Shown here: positions 12,862 through 23,175 of the stretch, piece by piece
How the letters are laid out: the number at the start of each line of letters is the position of its first letter
Numbering within the stretch: the stretch's first letter is position 1
NCBI RefSeq assembly: GCF_964355755.1
Contig: NC_092677.1
Location: 15,718,101-15,782,100 of the forward strand
Direction of reading: 5' to 3'
DNA from: Antedon mediterranea
Lineage: Eukaryota > Echinodermata > Crinoidea > Comatulida > Antedonidae
DNA: 64,000 nucleotides
Translations under genes and position numbers: made by a program
The notes under the pieces: model-generated
Databases searched by the model: none
Told to the model about the DNA's origin: nothing
Seen by the model: only the letters and a program-made list of their open reading frames with translations

Positions 12862-14276
12862 AACATTCAAAAATATTATGCAACAGTGTTACGGAATAAT
12901 GACAATGAATTGGTCTATTAGGCCTATAATTGTCTCTGATACCTTTTATTACATGATTGTACTTGCACCAGAATAGAATGAGGTTTAATCCAGTTATTAT
13001 TCTTATTATATTAATTTTTTTTTTTTTTTAACTGGGGTGTATTTATTTGATTATACATGTTACCATTATTACACCCAAACAAAATAAACGCCTTCCCTGA
13101 ATAAATAAATGCCCGGGCCTTTTATTCGGGTAACTATGGTATGTTACTTCTAGCATTCTTTACTGTTGAGCTCGAGTATTTATTCGAATTAACACCCGCT
13201 TTGAATAAAAGCCTCCCTCAAATAAACGCCACCATTCCCTCCAATAGAACATCATGTTAATACCATATTATACCCCAAATAAAGATGCCTCCCCTCCCAC
13301 TAAAAACCCTTTTGAACAATAAATGCCCGGGGCGTTTAATCGGATACACATGGCAAGTTACTTCTAGCATTCTGAAAAAACTGTTGAGCTTGACGTTTAT
13401 ATCAAAATGTTCTCATGGACAGCAATAACTAGTACTTGAAATTGAAACAATTTAAAGTATCACTATCAGTTATTGTATAAAATTACTGTCCAAGAATAAG
13501 TTGTGTAGAGATATGTTTTTTGTTTGAAACATTTAATAGTAATAGTATTTTCTGTTCATCTTTTAACCACATTTTCTATTACAATGAATGTAAATATGTA
13601 TATTTTGAACAATTTGATACCAAATTTAAGTTTCTACGACCAGTACTTACAGAGATATGAAGATGCCCTGGTATGTGGGTCAAAGGTCAGAAATGGCATT
13701 TCTGATCATTTTTTTACTAAAATGTCCCATTAGATTGAATATGAAAGCATGCCTTCTGAACATTTTAAGACCAAAATTGACTTGCTGCGACCAGTGGTTG
13801 CCGAGATACGAGTACCTTTATTTATTTGTTCATATAACCCTTGACCCTGACCCTTTGACCTTTTGTAAAATTTTTCAAAATGTGTAACAAATAACAAAAT
13901 ATATATTTCGAACAATTTAAAACCAAATTCAAGTGTCTACGACCAGTAGTTACGGAGATAAATACATGCCCTGGGTTGTGGGTCAAAGGTCATAAATGGC
14001 ATTTCCGGTCATTTTTAACTAAAATGTCCCATTAGACTGAATATAAATGTATACCTTCTGATAAATTTGAAACCAAAATTACTTCGCTGTGACCAGTGGT
14101 TGTTGAGATTTAAGGACATATTGGTGTTTGGTCTTATGACCTTTCACCATGACCTTTTGACCTTTCGCCACATTTTCAAAATGTGTAACCAAGCCAAAAA
14201 TGATTGTTTGACCACCCTAAACCAATTCTCTGGACCTCAAAGTGCATACGAAATTTGATCTAGCTACTAGAGTAAT

Positions 14277-15098
14277 TCACGTATGCATTCCTTACAAACA
14301 TATTTTTGATCCAACTCTTATGAACTTCAATGTACATTACTGTTTTTGTACATGGCAATTTACTAATAATCCAAAAATTAGATGGATTTATTGAAAATGA
14401 AATGTACAGTAATAACAGATAATTGTATAAAGAAACGTATGCAAGTATAACAAAATATGCAGATAGATTAAAAAAAACCCAAAAAACACTATGTTAAAAA
14501 AAAGTGTTAATGGAAATGTGTTAAATTGATTTTTAACAGAATACAGTAGAATATATGTATAAGTAGGCCTATGATATATTAAAGAGGATACAAGTAAAAG
14601 ATGTATAAAAAAAATATATGACATTGAATGAATAAAGGTGGTGGTTAACCACGAAAGAAAAAAAAAGTAATACATACATTATCGGATGCTTTTGTTTAAT
14701 ATATCAACAATCGGAAGACATTATATTTTAGTGATATAATTCGAAGTATCTGGAAACTCCCATTATTTTCGCGAGATTTTGGAGGTCTGTATTTTAATAG
14801 CATAAATGTTCATTTCAATTTATTATCCTAAGAATTTTTGACTAGTAATCGATCATCCGATGACAGTGCTAACTCATTTGGTAAGAGTTCAATTCCATGC
14901 TTGTGAGTAAAAGGTAATCACTGTGATCGATCGATTTATAAAATCATTTAGTGAACTGTGTTTGTATAGCTTATTAACAAAAATTAAAGTTGTCAATCAT
15001 TTTGTAACTTATTCAAAAGAACTTTATCTAATAGCTGTACTGTGTGTGCATAGTGTTAACCTACAAAACGGTCACATACAGTTTATAGCAATGTTATT
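14277..15098. other. Gene-free stretch upstream of second GPCR
   Basis: AT-rich sequence between the large inverted repeat and the GPCR at 15.1 kb. It presumably contains that gene's promoter. No TATA box or start site can be assigned with confidence. Open frames on the minus strand near 14.4-14.7 kb are low-complexity. Confidence 0.4.
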
Positions 15099-15128
15099 AT
15101 GTTCGTGAATCAGTATTTTTTGTCAAAC

Positions 15129-16097
15129 ATGAACTGGTCATCCTCTGATACCGCTTTGATGAATGTAAACATATCACGTGATAAGCCAGGTGACTTAGAA
15201 TATCGGCATTATTTATACCTGATAGGATATACAATATTTGGAATTTTTGCCATTATTGGCAATACATTTGTGATATATGTGATACGTTCCACCGGGCATA
15301 TGTATTGTCTCAGCAATCATTTAATATGCAGCCTGGCGTCAGTTGATGTTATGACTGGTCTGATTATGGTATTTAATGCAGTTGCGTATTCAATTGAAGA
15401 TTTGCAAATTGCTGTGTGGATAGTAACTGTTTTGAGAGAAATATTGGGTATCATTTCTCTCAACCATATTTTCTTTTTGAGTATAGACCGATATATAGCA
15501 GTTTCTCGACCGTACTGGTATCAAAAACACAGCCACAAAACGGGAATAACGCGAACAGTTCTTATCTCTGTTTGGTTAATTCTTATACCTTTTTCGCTAG
15601 GTCTGTATGTCGTTCCTAGTGATACGTTTGTCGCTTGTCCGCATTCACCATTCGGCGATTTCGTACTTGTCGAATTTGTGACATACATGATGATGCTAGT
15701 TGAGATATTCATAACGGTTATTTTACACATTTTAATATTTTGCATTGCTAAACGTCATCAAAGACGTATCACAACAGAACTGAATGCAATTGAACTTAAC
15801 ACAAGACAGTTATTTAAGATCGAATTGAAAGCTTTCAAAACAACGATTATCGTGGTTGGGGCGTACTTATTGTTTAGTACTCCACTAATGGCTTTTTACG
15901 CGTTTGATATATTTTGCGCAGATTGGACTGATTACTATTTGTCGTTTGATGTTGTTTGGTTTGTTCTTCTTTGTAACTCTTCTGTAAATCCTGTTGTTTA
16001 CACTTTGCGACAAAGTGAATACAGGACCAAATCAAGGTTAATACTACGTGACTTTAAATTGTCAATGCTACTGAAAATGTTTCCAAAAATATTTTAG
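15129..16097 (+). CDS. Class A (rhodopsin-like) GPCR, orphan, paralogue of the 7 kb gene
   Basis: Single exon, 322 aa from the Met at 15129. An in-frame Met at 15099 would add 10 residues. I prefer 15129 because it gives a short N terminus with two N-glycosylation sequons (NWSS, NVNIS region), normal for small class A receptors. TM1 has IIGNTFVIYVI, TM2 LASVD, TM3 ends SIDRYIAVSRP, and TM7 has NSSVNPVVYTL. As in the 7 kb paralogue, TM3 lacks the disulfide cysteine and TM6 reads LFSTP instead of CWxP. The two share the loop 3 ECL sequence CADWTDY. The long IL3 has KIELKA before TM6. These common oddities define a subfamily here; the ligand is unknown. Confidence 0.88.
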   Translation: MNWSSSDTALMNVNISRDKPGDLEYRHYLYLIGYTIFGIFAIIGNTFVIYVIRSTGHMYCLSNHLICSLASVDVMTGLIMVFNAVAYSIEDLQIAVWIVTVLREILGIISLNHIFFLSIDRYIAVSRPYWYQKHSHKTGITRTVLISVWLILIPFSLGLYVVPSDTFVACPHSPFGDFVLVEFVTYMMMLVEIFITVILHILIFCIAKRHQRRITTELNAIELNTRQLFKIELKAFKTTIIVVGAYLLFSTPLMAFYAFDIFCADWTDYYLSFDVVWFVLLCNSSVNPVVYTLRQSEYRTKSRLILRDFKLSMLLKMFPKIF

Positions 16098-16567
16098 TCT
16101 ATTTACACGCGCGCAACAATATCTATCTACTCCTGTCACGTGAAACATATTGCAAGTACTGTACGGGGGTTTGTAAACACATAATCTACTTTATTCAACT
16201 TTCTACCTAGTTGTTTCAAATGACACGATAGACTTGTTTCCAGCTTATATTATCATACTGTTAAAAAAAGAGGCTCTTGACTAGTGTTACAGGTATTACA
16301 ACATTGGCCTTCGTCATCTAGGTTAAACCAATCAAAAATTCATTGGCCCGTGAAAACCGACCAACCAAAAACTTTCAATAAAGTCATAAAAAGTAAAACA
16401 TGAGAAAGAAGCAGACTATAACCACAAATAAAATAAATATGAATAAAAACACATCGATTTCTATTATGAATTTGTACATTATGCTTTGAATAAATATAAT
16501 AACGAAATATAAACATTGTCAATGATGAAATAAATGAGTTTACCTAAAGCTGTTATATTAAGGCATA

Positions 16568-16760
16568 AAGGGCCTTTCACACCTGTTCCGGCACGGTTCC
16601 GGTCCGGCGAATCGAACGCCAATGTTTCGTTTTCACGACGCTCCACGCGGCCAAGCACCAATCGATATGCGCGTAGCCGCGTAAAAACGAAACATTGACG
16701 TTCTATTGGATTTGCCGTCGCCGGACCGGAACCGTGCCGGAACAGGTGTGAAAGGCCCTT
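16568..16760. mobile_element. Non-autonomous foldback/TIR element (AAGGGCCTTTCACAC ends)
   Basis: About 193 bp. The ends are AAGGGCCTTTCACACCTGTT and its complement, and pairing continues inward through CCGGCACGGTTCCGGTCCGG-like sequence and GTTTCGTTTT. Nearly the whole element is one imperfect hairpin, far more GC-rich than the surroundings. There is no coding capacity. A flanking target duplication is not clear to me. Confidence 0.8.
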
Positions 16761-17290
16761 AATACAGTATTTACTATTACTTTTAGTAGGTAAGCGATGC
16801 AGAACAACATGAATACATTAGTTATTCACTATTTTATTTAATAATGCACTAGGTGTGATGCTAGCGGGAAATGCTTTGCATAATATCAACAAGGGCGCAT
16901 ATTCGACCGACCCCACAGGGGAGTGCCACACTGGAGGTGCTGACCGGTCGTGGGCGACCAATGTTTTTTACTTTTTGTATGTACATAATTATTGTATGTC
17001 GTATGTATGTATGTAGATGCATTTAAATAATAGTTACCAAACTGGCAAGAACTCGCTTCTTTTTGGTGTACTGTTGGATGTAAAATGTAAACAAAATTAT
17101 AAATTGTAAATAATTACGGTAAAATATACTTCACTATACCGCATCCCATTGTATTCGGCTTTGAAGAGAACATATAGTATTTACTTATTGCCATAATTAA
17201 ATGTATTACTGCTTTTATTTTATTTACCTGTATAACATTGTAATGAATAGATCGCCTCTCAATAATACGATAAACTACAATAGCACATTT

Positions 17291-17310
17291 TCCAGATGTT
17301 ATAATTCACA
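17291..17310 (+). promoter_or_regulatory. Upstream block shared by genes A, B and C
   Basis: CCAGATGTTATAATTCACA or a close variant occurs upstream of the start codon of all three paralogues: here about 113 nt before the ATG, at 34226 in gene B (about 90 nt) and at 49675 in gene C (about 123 nt). It may be core promoter or 5'-UTR sequence retained from the ancestor. Function is inferred only from position and conservation. Confidence 0.45.
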
Positions 17311-17404
17311 CAAATCTTCGCATATTGCAATTGTTTTCAAATTAATATAACCAGTTATCTTATTTTGGCAAGATGAGTTCAGACGTTTAAAGTAGTATTG
17401 CGAT

Positions 17405-19791
17405 ATGGATTTTATACAGGTAAGATTTGTGTTACTCACTTATTATAAATTAATTCAAATCAATTTATGAGAAAAAGTTATAAAACAAAACATAATCCAA
17501 TTAAATATCGCTTTTAGTACCGGTTAGTAAGTTTTTTTAAAAATCGTTAGAATTATTAGTCAACATTTAATTGCTGGTTAATAGGCCTAAGTTATATTTT
17601 GTGTGAAAGAAAATGAATTAGAGAAGGCCTAACTTGTAATGATCTTGATTAGCAATACTATGACTATGAATATAATGCAATTATTTAAAATAAAACAATA
17701 CCAACCCGTTTACAATTATGCAAAACAAATCGAGTTCAGCTTTTATCGATGTTGAATCGAGAAACAGTTACATTTGTGAAAACATGGCACCCTCAAATGT
17801 GCAAATCTTTACAAATTCACAATTCACTACATGACGCCGTAAAGTGTAAAGCTCTGTCTACACTATCAAAGTTTATGTGACAACAAACATGTGATGTGCC
17901 TATAAATGGACATGGTGATGTCATATTACTACTATATTTGGGCATATCACCACCATACATAGGCACCACCTTTTTTTTTTGTCAAACTAGTTTGATAGTG
18001 TAGACAGAGCTTAAAAACGATCATTTTTGACAAAATGAATTCTATAAATTTGCAAATCATTTTTTCAACCAAAATCAGTTTAGTTAAAATAATAAGCTAA
18101 TACGAAATATTTACGGGGTATTCTAACATAATATGTTTTCAATATATAGCCAGTTGCGTATTTAATTGTAGTAATATTAAATGAAGGCTGAAATAATCCG
18201 TTTTTTACAAAGCAAAAAAAAAAAATTTAAATAAAAAGAAACAAACAAAACAAACACAATTATGTCCGGGGATATTGAAGTTCATCACAGACTGATGTTC
18301 TTCTATTTCAAAGGAAATTTACAAAACATAATGAACTGAGAGTTTATTTGATTTTCTACATTAAAAAAATGCATTTGCGTTAAGCACGATTTGAACAATT
18401 TATGCAATTCAGCTTCATTAGTAACTTATAGAGTAAAATATAATCTCAGTTTAGAAAAACATTCGATTCTGCATCTGTCATTACATATTCGAACTAACTG
18501 TCTACAGTCAATTATAAACTTGTTTTAAGCTGAATTCAATAAACCCTTTCTTCTGGTTCCCAGCGGTGAACAAATTCAAGAAGAGTCTCCAAATGTTTCA
18601 ATAACAACATTTTCGTTAAAACTCCTCGATTCTCGTTTGTAAAAAAATGATGTGTGTTTATGCTTATTTGATTTATTTTTTTCAATTAGGTGTTGTTGAG
18701 TTTATGCTTATTTTATTTATTTTTTTCAATTAGGTGTTGACTGTTGTACTACTTTGGAACATTATTGGATTAGGAAAGGCAAGCACTGCGGCAATATGTA
18801 AGTAGTATAATTCTTCAACTAAAAAGCCTGTCAAGCCTGTTAAGTCGGCCCTCAATCATCTTGGTCAAACGTCTTTTTACCAGGAATGGCCATACAATGA
18901 CTACAAAATGCTAATGCTTAATATTTTATTTTACTATGCTACATCTTTTAGATATTCTGACAACTGTTGCGGATTTGCTCAACAGCAGAAAATGATTAAT
19001 TACAAAAAAATACCTTCTTTTCCAAAAAGTAATATAAAGTACATAACTGCACATAATAATAAAGTACATAACAACATTACATAAAACACTATTTGAATGA
19101 TACAATATACAATCAATTTTAGAAGTACTTTTAATTTCTTTTCAGATAAATGCCCCTACGATTGGAAACTTTTTGAAGATACTTGTTATTTGTTAGATGG
19201 CAGTTTACTCAACTGGAATGACGCTAACGCATTCTGTCAAAAACAAAATGCATCTTTGGTATCTATAACATCACAAAGCGAAAATGAATACATTCAACAG
19301 ATGGCACAGGACAAATCCTATGATTATATTTGGATTGGCCTGAATTTCCAGAACTTTTCTAGGAACTGGTATTGGACAACGGAAGAGATACTTCTGTATA
19401 CAAGTATGGAGATAATATAGTTTGTATAACAACTCGATGGAGCTTCATACCTTAGATCACCTATTAAGGGACACTTTTCTGTTAACCGAATAAACGCCGA
19501 TGTTTAATCTATATCGAGGTCACTTTTTTGGGTCCGAAGGTCTGATCTTAATAGCGGCTCTACTACAGAGAATAATATATATATTATAATATATATAAAT
19601 CCAAAGGCAAATTACTGAAAAAATGACAATGCTGTGGGTATCAGTGGCTGGATCTCAATGGAGATACAAAAAAAAAGCGAAAAGCTAAATCAAAACAATA
19701 AGTAAAACAGCCAGAAAAGTTAGCAGAGCTTTCGGGCAACACTAGCCCTTTATCAGTGCAAGTGAGCACTGTTTCTATAATTTACAGTATG

Positions 19792-19873
<82 letters not shown>

Positions 19874-22156
19874 TGATTTGTTAAGCCTCCACTGATTGTG
19901 AGGGCGTTTGTTGTATGAGAGAATGTATCTGGTGGGTGAAAATCTGTGATAATACCATACATGGCTCTGTGGTCTAGTGGTATGATACTCGCCCTGTAAG
20001 CGAGAGGTTGCAGGTTCGAATCCAGCCAGAGACATTTTTTCATACAACTAAAAAATACGGAACTTTCGCCAATGAGCTATGCTCGACGCGATTGTGAGAT
20101 CATGTTCCGAATATGAGCACTGTTTCTATAATTTACAGTATGATTTATATATAATTTACACAGTGCTACGCAACATCATTGATTTACATATACACAATAT
20201 TATTTAAAAAACCGTTGCGAATTAAAGTTGGAATTTATTCTGATTTGTTAAGCCTCCACTGATTGTGAGAACGTTTGTTGTATGAGAGAATGTATCTGGT
20301 GGGTGAAAATCTGTGATAATACCATACATGGCTCTGTGGTCTAGTGGTATGATACTCGCCCTGTAAGCGAGAGGTTGCAGGTTCGAATCCAGCCAGAGAC
20401 ATTTTTTCATACAACTAAAAAATACGGAACTTTCGCCAATGAGCTATGCTCGACGCGATTGTGAGATTATGTTCCGAATATGAGCACTGTTTCTACAATT
20501 TACAGTATGATTTATATATATATATATATCTATATATCAGTGTATCACCGGGCGGTTTGGAATTTATTTCTATGCCTGTTGTGTTTATATATATATATAT
20601 ATAATATAAATATTTACATTTTTATTATGTAATCAGTAATTATTTTCACCAGAAATTTCGGTCGAAATTACAGCTAATGTAAGTATTACGCACTGTTCAC
20701 GATAATGTAATTATTTTTTTTTACCTAGAATGGCAAGGAACACCAGACATCGCTTCGGGAGAGTGCGCATATTTCAATACATCGAATGGCTTATGGTCAA
20801 ATATGCTTTGTCAATCAAATAACACAGTAATGTGCCAGAAAGGTAAATGTTACAGTTACTGCCCTTACTATCGCCGTGAGCCTAGGTAGTTCGTACTTCG
20901 GACGCAACGACAGGATGTACAGTACTGTAGGCGCAACGCAAGAAAAGAATTAACCGAACACTCGCTTGCCATTGGTCAGCTCGCTTTAGGTGCCCTTAAG
21001 TCCTGGTGGGAACCAAGCTGTAAACAAACACCTGTATTGCATACAGTAGTACCGTACTCCATTCTTTTATTTACCTAAATTGTACAAGGTGGTACTTTTC
21101 TTCCAAATATTGAAGAAGTTTTAGTAGTTATAATTATATTTCTAAATAGGTGTTCAAAAGTTTGGCTGCCTTGATGAAACTTGGTATGGTAATAAAGACG
21201 AATGTTACAAATACTTCAACAATTGTACAACACATGATGAAGCCACACAAAGCTGTCGAAGTTTTCGAAATGCTGACCTAGCTAGTATCCATTCTTTAGA
21301 TGAAGATGAGTTTGTACAAACAATTATTGGAAACTTCTGCAATGAGACATGGCTCGGCCTGAACTACTCCAAAGAATTTGGTAAAATTTGAATATTTATA
21401 TAGTCGATTGCATATTTTAGTTACTAGATTACAGTTAAATATACTTTCATCGCTATAATGCGCCGGGTAACAAGTGTGCGTAAATATTATTAAAAATGAT
21501 TTGTAAAATTTAGTATAAACTATCGGATACAACTCGATTCTCAGTACAGTATCTCCACATATGACAATATGTGTCTAGTGTCAAAAATCGGTAATACCTA
21601 TACAAGTTTTCAGGTTTTACACACAGGCCTGTACCATAACATGTATAGGCTTATGTCCAATGATCATACAGTATGTATGTACCGGTATATGTTGTAATTG
21701 TTGCTTTATCACAAAAAGAGGTACTGGGCAAACTTAGATACACTCCTGAGAATTAGAGTGCACGGTAATTATATATTGATATGGACAGATGTATACATGA
21801 TTTACGGTGGAATTACTTTACAATTTTCGGAAAAAAAGTTCACTCACGTGCGTGCGTACCAGACTAATGAGCTCATATATCACCATAAGTAATCTTATAT
21901 TAATAGACGTTATCAATAACGATATTCACATTATTTATTTTATGTATATTTCTTTACAGATCTTCAATGGACTGATGAAACTGATGTTGAGTATTCGATT
22001 AACGGAATTAATCAAACTGATATAGATGGCAAATGTGCAGCATACAGTCAGGATGATGACATTTTCTCTTGGAAATTCATGGATTGTTCAACAGAAAATG
22101 CATATGTGTGTAAGGATATGAGAGGTAACAAACACATAACAAATCTCGCGTTCTGA
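17405..22156 (+). CDS. Gene A: short secreted protein with two C-type lectin domains
   Basis: Coding exons: 17405-17419, 18734-18797, 19146-19403, 20729-20842, 21150-21380, 21960-22156; 879 nt, 292 aa. The leader MDFIQVLTVVLLWNIIG is a signal peptide. Exon 2 then continues with LGKASTAAI, which is the end of the FN3 exon of gene B (45787), and joins in frame to CTLD1 (KCPYDWKLFEDTCY, WIGL, SGECAYF, VMCQKG) and CTLD2 (FGCLDETWYGNKDECYKYF, ASIHS, TWLGLNY, GKCAAYS, AYVCKD). Compared with B it lacks the FN3-like, beta, Ig, EGF and both FN3 modules. All frames stay open and every splice site is GT–AG, so it looks functional. An AATAAA signal lies at 22340. A soluble lectin is predicted; ligand unknown. 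The CTLD calcium motifs are not canonical. Confidence 0.8.
17847..18013. mobile_element. MITE with TAAGCTCTGTCTACACTATC ends
   Basis: Near-perfect terminal inverted repeats of about 23 bp (TAAAGCTCTGTCTACACTATC at left, the complement at right) enclose about 120 bp with inverted GTGATGTGCCTA/TAGGCACC-like stretches. It lies in intron 1 of gene A and is absent from the matching introns of B and C. No coding capacity. Confidence 0.8.
18659..18750 (+). repeat. Tandem duplication of a 3' splice site (gene A, exon 2)
   Basis: A block of about 46 bp comprising TTTATGCTTATTT, a T-rich tract, TTTTTTTCAATTAG and GTGTTG is present twice in tandem. The second copy's AG at 18732-18733 precedes exon 2. 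The first copy's AG (about 18686) is an equally good acceptor. Use of the first would insert extra sequence before the normal exon. Confidence 0.7.
19963..20034 (+). pseudogene. tRNA-Thr(TGT)-like sequence in repeat, copy 1
   Basis: Folds roughly as a tRNA: acceptor GGCTCTG/CAGAGAC with one mismatch, D arm with TCTAGTGGTA (A box), anticodon stem CTCGC/GCGAG with loop CCTGTAA (anticodon TGT), and T arm with GGTTCGAATCC (B box) and one mismatch in its stem. Position 33 is C rather than the invariant T. These defects and the repeat context suggest a SINE-type tRNA-derived head rather than a working tRNA gene. Confidence 0.65.
20330..20401 (+). pseudogene. tRNA-Thr(TGT)-like sequence in repeat, copy 2
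   Basis: Identical in all tRNA landmarks to the copy 367 bp upstream, including the C at position 33 and the T-stem mismatch. It was copied as part of the tandem unit. Likely not a functional tRNA, although intact A and B boxes could still recruit RNA polymerase III. Confidence 0.65.
20880..21022. mobile_element. Degenerate GGTTCCCACTAG-family MITE in gene A intron 4
   Basis: Retains CGGACGCAACGACAGG, GCGCAACGCAAG, CATTGGTCAGCTCGCTT and the end TGGTGGGAACCAAGCTGTAAAC. The same relic sits at the same position in gene B (about 47240-47397) and gene C (about 62590-62810). The insertion therefore predates the duplication of these genes. Confidence 0.7.
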
Positions 22157-22339
22157 ATTGTTTCTATCAAATGGGTAAACAATAGCCAACTTTGTTTTAA
22201 TATAACATGTATGTTTTCCTTCTACAGTTTTAATACCTATCTTTTTTTTCAGCATTAACAATATTTATTTTCACAGCATTAACTAAGAAAATTTCTCCCC
22301 ACAGGTCAACATGTTATTACTAATTTTCAATTTTAATTT

Positions 22340-22345
22340 AATAAA
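22340..22345 (+). terminator. Polyadenylation signal AATAAA, gene A
   Basis: AATAAA about 185 nt after the stop codon. A matching AATAAA lies at 48662 at the same relative place in gene B. It places the 3' end of the transcript soon after the last CTLD exon, leaving no room for a membrane or kinase region. Confidence 0.55.
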
Positions 22346-23175
22346 CTAAGTATAAGTGTACAGGGTATAGGCTAAAGAAGATTACAAAAAGTAATTAATG
22401 AGTCTCATGAAAACAAAAACATAACCCAGAGGAATTGGAAGTTACAGCACAATGCATGCAAAAATCTACTACTGTGGTCGTCGTTATAATTCTCACAACA
22501 ATTTGGTAAGCCTTTAAATAGCATTGGTTTAGTTGTTATAGTCAATTTACACAGACACGTGGTAACGGTAATACAAATATAGAGTACATGTTATACTTAT
22601 GACCATTTACACAACGCAACAAGAAATGTTCACTGAACACATTCTGAAATTTGGCAGTTGGCGTGCCAGTCGACTTTCACATATCAGTCGACGTATAGTG
22701 GAGGTACAAATCGAAAGTCCATGTAAAGTGATTTTAGTTTACTTGTTGATATTGCTGCTACCACTGCTGATTAAATCTACCAAGGAAGCGTACTGAATTT
22801 TACAAATGACAATAATTTACGTTTTCCTTCTGTAGAATGGTCAACAAATGAAGAGGACATAACGTTTGACTGATGGTAGACAAACTAAAGTCCAAATACT
22901 GTTATGAGGTTAGTAATAGTTGCAACATATAATGAATAACTCACAAAACCAAAAATAAAAAAAAGGCTATTTCATCTGTTTATTTATAATCTCAGTTGAT
23001 AACATTCATCCATCCAATGTTGGTTAGTTTATGCTTTGCTATTTATATCTTACATTTGATCTTTTATAATCGAAGGAATAATTGAAGCAAAGGAATAATT
23101 GAAAGTAGCTTTGGGCGAAGTCTATGTATCGAACTCGTAACCAACCTTCAATGATCTGGTTAAAAGCATACGTAA
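22346..23175. other. Short intergenic stretch downstream of gene A
   Basis: No gene seen. A small open frame at 22.6-22.8 kb has no domain and no splice context. Confidence 0.4.

Larger units (their letters stand above)
9914..14276. repeat. Large inverted repeat (long palindromic structure)
   Basis: The left arm (about 9914-11340) reappears reverse-complemented as the right arm (about 13166-14276). Matching landmarks are the outer ends (CTCTAGTAGCTAGATCAA / TTGATCTAGCTACTAGAG), the GGTCAAAAGGTCAGGGT blocks, the AACTTGCCATGTGTATCCGA block, and the inner ends around GGAGGCTTTTATTCAAAG. The arms carry internal repeats of about 300 bp built from GGTCAAAGGTCA-like stretches. The spacer of about 1.8 kb holds a LINE remnant and another repeat. 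The arms are diverged, so the structure is old. No transposase is visible. Confidence 0.8.
16098..17404. other. Intergenic stretch, second GPCR to gene A
   Basis: No gene is visible. It contains the terminal-inverted-repeat element at 16568-16760, and, at its right end, the presumed promoter of gene A with the shared upstream block at 17291. A short minus-strand frame across 16.5-16.7 kb is created by the GC-rich arms of that element and is not a gene. Confidence 0.45.
19560..20530. repeat. Tandem repeat unit carrying tRNA-Thr-like sequence, with TA microsatellite
   Basis: Inserted in intron 3 of gene A. Units start with TGAGCACTGTTTCTA at 19763, 20114 and 20481 (partial), about 351 and 367 bp long. 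The first unit includes a TA microsatellite at about 19796-19870. The sequence before the units (AGCTTTCGGGCAACACTAGC) belongs to the same composite. Minus-strand frames across it, with the pattern GFEPATSRL or LDSNLQPLAYR, are the well-known false proteins made by tRNA-like B-box sequence and should not be annotated as genes. Confidence 0.8.

Noticed and set aside
19753-20410. Minus-strand frames with GFEPATSRL / LDSNLQPLAYR and runs of isoleucine-tyrosine
   Set aside because: These are the recurrent false proteins produced by tRNA-like repeats, here joined to a TA microsatellite; no gene structure around them.
22838-22905. Possible relic lectin exon (TTCTGTAG followed by AATGGTCAACAAATGAAGAG)
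   Set aside because: Only a few residues resemble the start of a CTLD exon, stops follow at once, and no other exon is near.
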